Positions 23,792-31,418 of a stretch of 64,000 nt of DNA are shown here, one piece after another. The stretch spans positions 62,001 through 126,000 of the forward strand of contig CALKUH010000040.1 in the NCBI GenBank assembly GCA_937996795.1. Direction: 5' to 3'. The translations under genes and the position numbers were made by a program. This DNA comes from an uncultured Verrucomicrobiota bacterium (GTDB taxonomy: Bacteria > Verrucomicrobiota > Kiritimatiellia > CAIVKH01). The notes under the pieces were generated by a model. That model saw nothing but the letters and a program-made list of their open reading frames with translations, was not told where the DNA came from and did no database searches. Numbering within the stretch: the first letter of the stretch is position 1; every line of letters begins with the position of its first letter.

Positions 23792-25918
23792 TTAGTCCTT
23801 CGATTCGCGCAACTCAACCAACCCGTTCTGTGACATTACCCGAACATACCGGTCTACCGCCGACCGCGAAATTGAGGCTTTTTCAGCGATTTCCGAGATC
23901 GAATGACGGCCATCGATCAGGTACATGACGTCCAAAAATGATCGGAAATCTTCCGGCTCAACGAAAGATTGGGCAAATCCATACCTCGAACAGAACACTT
24001 CCCCTTGGTATAAATTTGAGGGAACGAGATCCGCCTCTATTCCGTCGATGATTTTGATTACCAGTTCAACCGACTCTTCGAGACTTTTTTCATTAACTAG
24101 CGCGATATTATCATCGCTTGAATGGTATTCGGGATAGGGCCAGCCTGGATTATCTCGCGGCAGAACGCGAGACAAGGACAACATCGGGATCCTTACCCCA
24201 GGCGCATTGAACTGTCGCTCGTCATTTCCAATAACTTTTCGGAACTCGCCCACCCACGAGAGGGGGTCGGACTCCTTGATGATTTGTCGAATGCACCGAT
24301 CGAATTCAGTTGCTCCATGGTACGACAACTGTAGCGCGTGCGGGTTCGACAGGCCCAACATCTCTAGAAACAGCCCGCCACGCAACATTGGGCGAAGTCG
24401 AGTGTTATGACTTAGCCACGCAATTGAACCGATTGTCTCCGGCAGCAGCAATAACCGATACGTATAGCGTAAGTTCTTGCGGCGCTGAAGGCGGCGCATG
24501 ACTTCCAGGCCCACGACCACGCCGGACAGATCATCGTTCGCCATCGCGGGATGGCACAGGTGCGCACAGAGGACGAAAGAATCTTCGCGCTGCCCGCGCA
24601 CCACCGCTTCGCCCACCTTCAGCGCGCCATAACTGGATTCGGTGCGGATCACCACGCGGTAGTGTTCATCCGTGAGTTGGTCGCGCTGCCGCTGGGTACA
24701 GCAGAGTCCCCAATCGCGTTCGTAGTATTTGAAAACGAACGGCAGCGCATCGGGCCGCTTCGCATGCACATGAAGGTGCTCAAACAGCGTCGCACGGTTC
24801 ACCTCACCTTCAAAGGGCAGGGAGTAGGAAACGACGTGCAGCGGATGATCGCTGTAGGCAAACAGGCGCCGGCCATCCATTGTTTCCAGCCAGGCTTCGC
24901 GGCAGGTCCACTTTTCGGGGATGAACCATGTCCAGCAGGCCGTCCCGGTTGGATAGGTATGAACGGTCATCGGCAACTGAGCGGACAGCGCCTCAAGTGC
25001 GGCATCATAGCCTGTAGACACGATGTCGCGCGGAAACATCCACAGCGCCCGCATTAATTCCATCATCGACGCGCCCGGCTCCACCGGGACCGCGGGCGGC
25101 AAAACGCCCACGCGCGCGTCCTCCGCCGCCATCAATTCTTCCCGGGTTAATGGAGGCCCTTCCGCGGCCAGCCAGGGATCACGGCGGAAGGCGTCGACCG
25201 CATAGTCGAAATACGCCGCGGCGTCCACCGTGCATAACTGGCCGCGTCCAAGCGGGGCGATGGTCGCCACACCAGCCGCCTGCACCAGCTTCGCCAAGGG
25301 CTGACCGTTCGGCCTGCAGTTCGGCAGGCGCGGCGCGGCTGAATAGATCCACAACTCCCGCCGCGTTTCACCGCCCTCTACCACGGTGCCATGGAACATC
25401 TTTCGGAACCGGAACGGCACCCCGGCGAGTTCCTCAATGTGATGCCGAAAAGTGGCCCAGTGCAGATCCAGCCCGATCGTGCAGATTTTGGCATTCAGTC
25501 GACGAAGCCGCTCATAGATGGAGCCGGGGCCATAGCATGTGTGCGGAAGGCCGGTCAACAGCTCCTTAGCGCGCGGGCCGCGGCCCGACACCGCCAGCAT
25601 CGGATCCGCCGAACGGATTGCGCCCGGCAGGCGGCGGAAATATTCCGTGAGCGGTCCAATGGTCGACGGGGATTTATCCACGTCAAAGACCTCGCCCTTG
25701 CCGATGGAATACGTGTAGGTGGGCACAAGTAACGTGCCGTCGGCGCCAATCGCCTCCTCCAGCGCGCCGATCATCAGCGCGGATGCCTCTTCCATCTTCG
25801 CGACGGGTGGCATACCCAGGCGCCCAAGGCTCACATGGACAAACAGGACATCTCCGCGGTGAACTCCGCTGGCGCGCAGCGCGGAAACAATGTCTTCTTT
25901 CTGATAATCAGGCTTCAT
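23792..25918 (-). CDS. AAC(3)-like acyltransferase fused to DUF4910/M28-like domain and wHTH
   Basis: A 708-residue fusion. Residues 1-260 are an AAC(3)-type (Antibiotic_NAT) acyltransferase: GDVLFVHVSLGRLG, LLVPTYTYSIGKGE, SADPMLAVSGRGPRA and CYGPGSIYERL. From about 300 on there is a DUF4910/DUF2172 aminopeptidase-like module with M28-type metal residues: CAHLCHPAMANDDLSG (H and D), LPETIGSIAW (E) and PEYHSSDDN (H). The last 70 residues form a winged helix (SISEIAEKASISRSAVDRY). Free-standing forms of the two enzymes occur in polysaccharide clusters; the fusion looks unusual. The start at 25918 or a GTG just before it is possible. Confidence 0.75.
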   Translation of the reverse strand: MKPDYQKEDIVSALRASGVHRGDVLFVHVSLGRLGMPPVAKMEEASALMIGALEEAIGADGTLLVPTYTYSIGKGEVFDVDKSPSTIGPLTEYFRRLPGAIRSADPMLAVSGRGPRAKELLTGLPHTCYGPGSIYERLRRLNAKICTIGLDLHWATFRHHIEELAGVPFRFRKMFHGTVVEGGETRRELWIYSAAPRLPNCRPNGQPLAKLVQAAGVATIAPLGRGQLCTVDAAAYFDYAVDAFRRDPWLAAEGPPLTREELMAAEDARVGVLPPAVPVEPGASMMELMRALWMFPRDIVSTGYDAALEALSAQLPMTVHTYPTGTACWTWFIPEKWTCREAWLETMDGRRLFAYSDHPLHVVSYSLPFEGEVNRATLFEHLHVHAKRPDALPFVFKYYERDWGLCCTQRQRDQLTDEHYRVVIRTESSYGALKVGEAVVRGQREDSFVLCAHLCHPAMANDDLSGVVVGLEVMRRLQRRKNLRYTYRLLLLPETIGSIAWLSHNTRLRPMLRGGLFLEMLGLSNPHALQLSYHGATEFDRCIRQIIKESDPLSWVGEFRKVIGNDERQFNAPGVRIPMLSLSRVLPRDNPGWPYPEYHSSDDNIALVNEKSLEESVELVIKIIDGIEADLVPSNLYQGEVFCSRYGFAQSFVEPEDFRSFLDVMYLIDGRHSISEIAEKASISRSAVDRYVRVMSQNGLVELRESKD

Positions 25919-25924
25919 CACACA

Positions 25925-27085
25925 TCAGCGCGGCGTGAGTTCCAACGAACACCAGAGCGGAAACTCGCGGGCGAAGGCATGTGCGCGCGGGTCGGCGGTG
26001 GTGCGCCCCGGATCGGCATACAACTCCTCCATCCACGATAGCAGGAAGCCGTGTTCCGCAAGCGCGGTGAACAGCTGGCCGAAGGACGGCACGGAACTGA
26101 ACCGACGGTGGCGATATTCCGTCACCACGGTGAACGGCCACTCCAGATCACCCATCCACGGCGCGAGATAGAACACAGGGTGCGGCTCCACACTGATGAA
26201 GCGACCGCCTGGTTTGAGCAGACGCCGGATTTCCGCCAGCAACACGCCTAGATCCGGCGGCTCCTTGGTGGACACCGGCACAAAGTAAAACAACAGGGCG
26301 TCCGACATAAAAACAACATCCGCGCCCTCGCCCTGCAGGGCCTCCAGCGCGCCCGCCTGCCCGATCGGACGCACGAGAAATTCCGCGCCCGGCACGGCCT
26401 GACGCCGGGCGATCTCGATGTACTCCGCATTCGGATCGATGCCGAGCACGCGGTGCCCCATGCGCGCGAGGCGGTTGGCAAAAAAGCCTGTACCGCACCC
26501 CAGATCCACGATGCGCAGCGAGCCGGTCAACCGGCGGGCGAAATAGTCCGTCAATGCGGCGTCCTGCACGGCGCCGTAGAGGTTGTCTCCACGGATCGCC
26601 ATCAGGTCCGGCGTAAATTTCTGGCGCAGCCACGCCGCGGAGGGCGACGTGCGCTTCTGGAGCATCAAATAGGAACCCACTTGATCGTGAAAATTGCCAA
26701 AATGCTGCGCATCAAGCAGCGAGGTCTTGCGCGCGAAACGCGCGCGATAGGGCGCCGCGTCGTCCGCCACGAGGATCCATTTCCTCAGCAGCGAGTGCAG
26801 AGCCGCGGCATCCACCACCCGGCCCTCGCCCCACTCGGCAGGGGAACGCCGATAGCGCGTCGGATCTTCCAGCAATTCCTCCCCGTTCGAAAACCAATGG
26901 ATCTCCCACACGCGCATCGACTCCGCGTCCCCGGTGGGTTCCGTTCCACCGGAACCGATAAACCGGAGCACCGCGCTGTTGACGCCGAGGCAGGTGCGCG
27001 TCATGACGTTCATCAGGACCCAGCGGTCCGGAAACGCCGGACTGCTCTCCGGCAGCACCACCACATCTTTCAACAACAGGCTCAC
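25925..27085 (-). CDS. SAM-dependent methyltransferase with a PqqD-like N-terminal domain
   Basis: A 386-residue protein. The C-terminal 220 residues are a class I methyltransferase: IVDLGCGTGFFANRLA (motif I), VLGIDPNAEYIEIAR, VVFMSDALLFYFV and RLLKPGGRFISVEP. The first 110 residues (DRWVLMNVMTRTCLGVNSAVLRFIGSGG) resemble the PqqD-like peptide-binding fold, a low-confidence reading. The GTG start overlaps the stop of the carrier-protein gene (GTGA), so methylation and carrier protein are made together. This suggests the enzyme acts on a carrier-bound or glycan-linked acyl group. Confidence 0.75.
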   Translation of the reverse strand: MSLLLKDVVVLPESSPAFPDRWVLMNVMTRTCLGVNSAVLRFIGSGGTEPTGDAESMRVWEIHWFSNGEELLEDPTRYRRSPAEWGEGRVVDAAALHSLLRKWILVADDAAPYRARFARKTSLLDAQHFGNFHDQVGSYLMLQKRTSPSAAWLRQKFTPDLMAIRGDNLYGAVQDAALTDYFARRLTGSLRIVDLGCGTGFFANRLARMGHRVLGIDPNAEYIEIARRQAVPGAEFLVRPIGQAGALEALQGEGADVVFMSDALLFYFVPVSTKEPPDLGVLLAEIRRLLKPGGRFISVEPHPVFYLAPWMGDLEWPFTVVTEYRHRRFSSVPSFGQLFTALAEHGFLLSWMEELYADPGRTTADPRAHAFAREFPLWCSLELTPR

Positions 27086-27336
27086 GATGCCGGGGTCCGC
27101 AGGCCTTCAATGATGCCAATCAGTCCGCCCACCGACGCAAAGGCGTCGGATTGCATGTGGTCGGCGTCGAATCGGATCCCGAAGCGCTCCTCGAAATCAG
27201 CGATCATGGTCACAATGCCCATGGAGTCGATGATCCCCTGATCCAGATAACGGCACGCCAGCTTTTCGCCCAGCGTGGCGCCGGGAATCGGGCGTTGCTG
27301 TTCCAGATACGCGATAACTTCCGTTTGAACATTCAT
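27082..27336 (-). CDS. Acyl/peptidyl carrier protein
   Basis: An 84-residue four-helix carrier protein. GIIDSMGIVTMIADFEERFG contains the phosphopantetheine serine at S38 in a DSM version of the DSL motif, and the following helix II (the recognition helix) is intact. GGGAG stands eight bases before the ATG at 27336. It sits between the cyclase-family hydrolase and the methyltransferase and in the same run as an AMP-forming ligase. The expected role is to carry an activated acyl or aminoacyl group that is later transferred to an amino sugar. It is not part of a fatty-acid operon. Confidence 0.9.
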   Translation of the reverse strand: MNVQTEVIAYLEQQRPIPGATLGEKLACRYLDQGIIDSMGIVTMIADFEERFGIRFDADHMQSDAFASVGGLIGIIEGLRTPAS

Positions 27337-27357
27337 GGTCAAAACTCCCGTTGCATC

Positions 27358-28023
27358 TTATCCATCCACAGCCAGACACCGGCAGGGGGCTCCATCGGCG
27401 CCCAGGATTTTGAGGGGCAGCACGATGAATTCAAAGATCGGGTTCTTTATTTTTTTGAGGTTGGTCATGTACTCCACGAACCAGCACCCCTGCCCCAGCA
27501 TGATTTTGTGGAGAGGCGAATCCTTCGGACCGGTGCGCCCGTTGTCAGGGCTGTCCACCTGCGGGGTGTCCATGCCCAGCAGGCGCACACCGCGGTCGAT
27601 GAGCCACTGGCCGGCGTCCTCGGAGATAAACGGCTGTTCGTTGTAATACTTCAAGGCGCCCCAATGGCGGGACCAGTCGAAGCGGAGGACCAGGCGCTCC
27701 GGTCGTTCGCGACCGAGTGCCCGTTTAAAATCCACGACCCCGAATTCCTGTTTGGATTTCGCGTGCGAAAAATCGACGAGCCGGGCCGGCCCCACCATCA
27801 GCTCGAGCGGAACCTGGTCGATCGTGTGCCCCTCGCGGATAAAGTGCAGCGGCGCATCCATGTGCGTGCCGGTGTGCGTGCCGAGGATCACTTTCCGGGT
27901 TTCCCGGTTCTCGATGCCATGCCGCCCCAGCTGGGTGATTTCCACGAACGGGTGCCAGTGCACCGGGAATGTGGTCATGCCTTCGTGGATGGCGTAGGTC
28001 AGGTCAATGATGCGGCGCGGCAT
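27358..28023 (-). CDS. Cyclase-family hydrolase (kynurenine formamidase-like)
   Basis: A 221-residue member of PF04199. RIIDLTYAIHEGM at the start and GTHTGTHMDAPLHF in the first third give the metal-binding HxGTHxDxP motif. Later MDTPQVDSP matches the family second block. Known members hydrolyse formamides (kynurenine formamidase, KynB), and others act in antibiotic or isatin pathways. Here it lies beside a carrier protein and AMP ligase, so amide or lactone hydrolysis of a carrier-linked intermediate is plausible. Its first 20 bases overlap the end of the acetyltransferase gene. Confidence 0.85.
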   Translation of the reverse strand: MPRRIIDLTYAIHEGMTTFPVHWHPFVEITQLGRHGIENRETRKVILGTHTGTHMDAPLHFIREGHTIDQVPLELMVGPARLVDFSHAKSKQEFGVVDFKRALGRERPERLVLRFDWSRHWGALKYYNEQPFISEDAGQWLIDRGVRLLGMDTPQVDSPDNGRTGPKDSPLHKIMLGQGCWFVEYMTNLKKIKNPIFEFIVLPLKILGADGAPCRCLAVDG

Positions 28024-28996
28024 GTCGGTCTCCTCCGGTCAACCCTGGCGGGCCAAACACTTTTTTCACGCGGGCAGGGCAACCCGCCACCAAACTATAG
28101 GGCGGAACATCCTCGCGCACTACGGAATTGGCGGCCACGACGGCGTGCTTCCCGATGGTGACTCCCTCCAGGATGCAACAGTTGATCCCAATCCAAACGT
28201 GGTCTTCGATCCGCACCGGCTTGCCACTCGTCGGCGGGACGAGAATCGGCGGCGCCTCCGTGCCCTCGAAGACGTGGTGGCAGTCGGAAATAAAAAGGTT
28301 CGAGGCGGTCATGACATGCCGGCCGATATGCACCGATTTCGTGCAGATGATGAAATAGCGGTCCCCCAGCGAGGTGCCGTCTCCGATGTAGAGATCCGGG
28401 TTCCGCGGCTCCACGTAGATGGCGGGGTCCACCGTCGGAGCGATCTCGGGATAGTGTTGCCGTAAATACTGTGGCATCCGGGCGAACGCTTCGTCCGGCA
28501 GCAAGACGAGTTTTCCGTAGCGGCCAAGGCTGACCCAATTTCCGATGGTGATATTCCGCGGATATGTCAGCTCCACCGGGGTGCGGATTTTCGCCCACGA
28601 GCCGAAATAGCGAAAGGCATCCTTCTGCTTCTCGCCGAGCGCGGCAAATGAGCCATCCTCAATCCCGGTTGCTTCGCGCGCGCGCAACAGCGCGCGCCAC
28701 TTGCGCGCCGCGGCGGCCGCATCCACCCGGTTCCGGCCTGCACGCGGCAGCCAGTCGGCGCGAACCCACTCGATGTGCGCGCACACGCCGCGCTCCGCCA
28801 GCGCCCCCACGACACGCGCGTCCACTTCCCGGATATGGGTCACCTGCGCGCCGTGGAACTCGGCGGTGATCACGACGTCACAGTCCGGCTCGCCCCGCGA
28901 TGGACGGCGCGCCAGCATGCGGTCAGGACGCAATTCCGGATGCGTCCGCGCAATCTCGCTCGCCGCGCGCTGCAGTTCGCGTGAAATGGGTTTCAT
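28004..28996 (-). CDS. Left-handed beta-helix O-acetyltransferase with unusual N-terminal domain
   Basis: A 330-residue protein. From about residue 155 there are hexapeptide repeats (ITIGNWVSLGRYG, LYIGDGTSLGDRYFI, VRIEDHVWIGINCCILEGVTIGKHAVVAANSVV, then the SLVAGCPARVKKVFG end typical of the maltose/galactoside-type branch). SDCHHVFEG holds the likely catalytic histidine. The first 145 residues (HPELRPDRMLARRPSR, CDVVITAEFHGAQVTHI) belong to no family I recognise. Such enzymes acetylate sugars. It overlaps the VOC gene by 4 bp and the cyclase gene by 20 bp. Confidence 0.8.
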   Translation of the reverse strand: MKPISRELQRAASEIARTHPELRPDRMLARRPSRGEPDCDVVITAEFHGAQVTHIREVDARVVGALAERGVCAHIEWVRADWLPRAGRNRVDAAAAARKWRALLRAREATGIEDGSFAALGEKQKDAFRYFGSWAKIRTPVELTYPRNITIGNWVSLGRYGKLVLLPDEAFARMPQYLRQHYPEIAPTVDPAIYVEPRNPDLYIGDGTSLGDRYFIICTKSVHIGRHVMTASNLFISDCHHVFEGTEAPPILVPPTSGKPVRIEDHVWIGINCCILEGVTIGKHAVVAANSVVREDVPPYSLVAGCPARVKKVFGPPGLTGGDRHAAPHH

Positions 28997-29808
28997 GAGG
29001 GTCGGCGAGTGGGCGCCTCCAACAATTCAAGCAAGGCGCCGTCCGGCACTCGCACCATGGCTAATTTGAGGGGTTGCGCGTTCACCGTCAATTCCATGAT
29101 CTCCGTAGCCGTGACGCCGGACCACTCCAGAAGCCGCTGCCTAGTGCGCTCGACATCGCGCACAAGGACGGACAGGCAGTTTCCTCCGGCTTCATCCAGT
29201 CGCGACGGCTCGGCGGCGCCACTGCACTCGTGCAATACCAGCGGAAGGCTCCAGGCCGGAACCGGCGAGCGAAAATCCATGCGCTGCCAGCGGAACCCGG
29301 GCGCCCCCCCCGATCGCGTCGCCTTCCAGCCGAGCGCTTCACTCCAAAATCGAACCGCATCCCCAAGGCCCGCAACGGGCTTCAGCAGGGCGAGCACCCG
29401 CGCTGGCGCACCGGCCACGCTCCACACCCCGGCTTCTCCCGATCCCCACACGTGGCGCGACACGTTCACGACGTCCAGGGCTCCGCGCACCACCGACGCG
29501 ACGTCAGCGCAGTCCTCCGCCATCGGGGCCTGAAGCCCGCAGTCGCCAAGCACCACATCGAAATCCGCGCTTGAGCGTCCAAACAACCGGGGATACTTCA
29601 CCAACTCCACCGCCACTCCGCCCTGCACGGAGCGGCAGAGCGCCATCCCCATACGAGCAGCCGGTTCATTCAGGAACGACGCTTTGCGCGTGTCGTTCGC
29701 CAGGCTGCGTTCCTGAAACTGGACCTTGAACCCTGCGGCATCCAAGACATGCAGATCGCCCGGCAGGTCGCGCGAGCCCCAGCAAAGATGACTGCAACCC
29801 AGAATCAT
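28993..29808 (-). CDS. VOC-superfamily (glyoxalase/dioxygenase-like) protein
   Basis: A 271-residue protein with a beta-alpha-beta-beta-beta layout. The N-terminal half starts MILGCSHLCWGSRDLP and the second half contains DAVRFWSEALGWKA and VRVPDGALLELLEAP, both usual VOC block endings (metal ligands H7 and E near the tail are candidates). The superfamily includes isomerases, ring-opening dioxygenases and epimerases such as methylmalonyl-CoA epimerase. ATGA overlaps on both sides tie it to the AMP ligase and acetyltransferase. A carrier-bound acyl epimerisation or isomerisation is a possible task, by context only. Confidence 0.7.
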   Translation of the reverse strand: MILGCSHLCWGSRDLPGDLHVLDAAGFKVQFQERSLANDTRKASFLNEPAARMGMALCRSVQGGVAVELVKYPRLFGRSSADFDVVLGDCGLQAPMAEDCADVASVVRGALDVVNVSRHVWGSGEAGVWSVAGAPARVLALLKPVAGLGDAVRFWSEALGWKATRSGGAPGFRWQRMDFRSPVPAWSLPLVLHECSGAAEPSRLDEAGGNCLSVLVRDVERTRQRLLEWSGVTATEIMELTVNAQPLKLAMVRVPDGALLELLEAPTRRPS

Positions 29809-31415
29809 GCGCCCGTCGGCGACGGGGCCGCCTTGGAAGATGCAGGCGCCAGCAGCAAAACCCGCAATTCATTCTTCTGGATTTTGCCGGTGCTGGTGAC
29901 GGGAAACCGGTCGATGGCGAGGATGCGCGACGGCACCGCCATCCGGTTCAGGTGCTGCAGGCAGCGTGTCATCAGTTTGCCGTTTTCCTCGGCCATATCC
30001 GCCCCGGCCCGAAGTTTCACAAACGCGATCACCTCTTCGCCGTAAAAATGATGCGGAATACCAACCACCGCCGCCTGCTCCACCGCCGGGTGGTCAAGCA
30101 ACACGTCCTCCACCTGGCGCGGGCTGATATTGAATCCGCCCCGGATGATGAGGTCTTTTTTCCGGGCCGTGATGGAAATGTTCCCCGCGTCATCCACGCG
30201 CCCGATGTCGCCGGTCGGGAACGGCGCGGCAGGCGACAGCACGTCGGCCTCGCCGGTTTCCACATTCAGATATCCCTTCATGAGCCACGGACTGCGCACC
30301 ACGATCTCGCCTTCCTCCCCCGCAGGTTTGCGCGCGCCATCCTCCCCCACGACATCCACGTCCACCCCGGACAACAGCCGGCCCGCGGAACCCGGAACCC
30401 GCGGATACCGCGGCGTGTTCGCCGAGATCAACAACAGCTCCGACAAACCGTAGCTCTCGTACACCTCGACCCCGTACTTTTGCTCAAAATCCTGCTTCAC
30501 CTTCAGGGGCAGCGGCGCGGTGCCGACGCAGAACGTGGGCTGGCGCTCGCGTGCATAGGCCAGTCCCGCGGAATCGCGATCCACGCGCGTGAGGGCCGCG
30601 AGCATGGAGGGCGACAGCCAGATCATGTTGACGCCGTAGGCCAGGACGGGTTTCCAAAATTGCAGCACGCTCTGCGCGTCGAACGCCCGTCCGATCACCA
30701 TCCGGGCGCCCGCCATGAAGGCGCACACCATATTGTTGAGATAGCCGCTGCTGTAGGCCATGGGCCATACATTCATGAAGACGCGGTCGGCGCCGATCTG
30801 AAGCACCTCATTAAACGCGGCAGCGTTTTCGAACAGGGAGGCCACGCGATGCTGCACGCCTTTCGGCCGACTCGTCGTGCCGGAGGTGAACCCCATGGTA
30901 AAAACCTCGTCCGCTGAACGTTCCGCAACCACGGTCCATCCCTTCGGCTGCCCACCCAGCGCATCATCGAGGCGGATCGGGCCGGGCTCGCCGGAATGCA
31001 ATCCCTCTTCTTGCGCGGTCAGCAGGAAGATCTGCTCCAGCGCGGCGCTGCGGGGCGCTTCCAGCACCAGCGGACGCGTGCAAAGCGAAAAGACCACGGC
31101 CCTGGCGCGGCTCGCGTGCAGGATAAAATCAACCTCGGTCGCGTGCAGGGCCGGGTTGACCGGTACCAGCGTCACGCCCATGGCGAAACAGCCGAAGAAG
31201 AATGCCGCAAATTCGGCGTTGTTCACCAAGACAACGGCCACCCGGTCGCCCGGGCGGATGCCGCGCGCGGCCATCATGTTGGCGGCCCTGCACGCCAGCA
31301 TCCATGTCTCGCCGTAGCTCAAGACGCGGTCAATGGACGGCTCAATCAGGAAGGGCCGGTCTGCAAAGTGCTCGAACCTACCCATCACTTCTTGGGCGTT
31401 CCAAAAGCGTTCCAT
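29805..31415 (-). CDS. AMP-forming acyl-CoA / acyl-ACP ligase
   Basis: A 536-residue adenylate-forming enzyme. FTSGTTSRPKGVQHR is the ATP loop; YESYGLSELL, GDIGRVDDAGN and ITARKKDLIIRGGFNISP are the later core motifs; and the final STGKIQKNELR carries the catalytic lysine. It should activate a carboxylic acid with ATP and hand it to CoA or, since a carrier protein lies 2.5 kb downstream, to the phosphopantetheine arm. The ATG at 31415 follows the upstream stop by three bases. The acid cannot be predicted from the sequence. Confidence 0.92.
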   Translation of the reverse strand: MERFWNAQEVMGRFEHFADRPFLIEPSIDRVLSYGETWMLACRAANMMAARGIRPGDRVAVVLVNNAEFAAFFFGCFAMGVTLVPVNPALHATEVDFILHASRARAVVFSLCTRPLVLEAPRSAALEQIFLLTAQEEGLHSGEPGPIRLDDALGGQPKGWTVVAERSADEVFTMGFTSGTTSRPKGVQHRVASLFENAAAFNEVLQIGADRVFMNVWPMAYSSGYLNNMVCAFMAGARMVIGRAFDAQSVLQFWKPVLAYGVNMIWLSPSMLAALTRVDRDSAGLAYARERQPTFCVGTAPLPLKVKQDFEQKYGVEVYESYGLSELLLISANTPRYPRVPGSAGRLLSGVDVDVVGEDGARKPAGEEGEIVVRSPWLMKGYLNVETGEADVLSPAAPFPTGDIGRVDDAGNISITARKKDLIIRGGFNISPRQVEDVLLDHPAVEQAAVVGIPHHFYGEEVIAFVKLRAGADMAEENGKLMTRCLQHLNRMAVPSRILAIDRFPVTSTGKIQKNELRVLLLAPASSKAAPSPTGA

Positions 31416-31418
31416 ACC

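Noticed and set aside
23854..23861. GGCGGTAG on the minus strand, resembling the core of an ops element
   Set aside because: It lies within the winged-helix coding region of the AAC(3)-DUF4910 gene, not in a leader, and only eight bases match.
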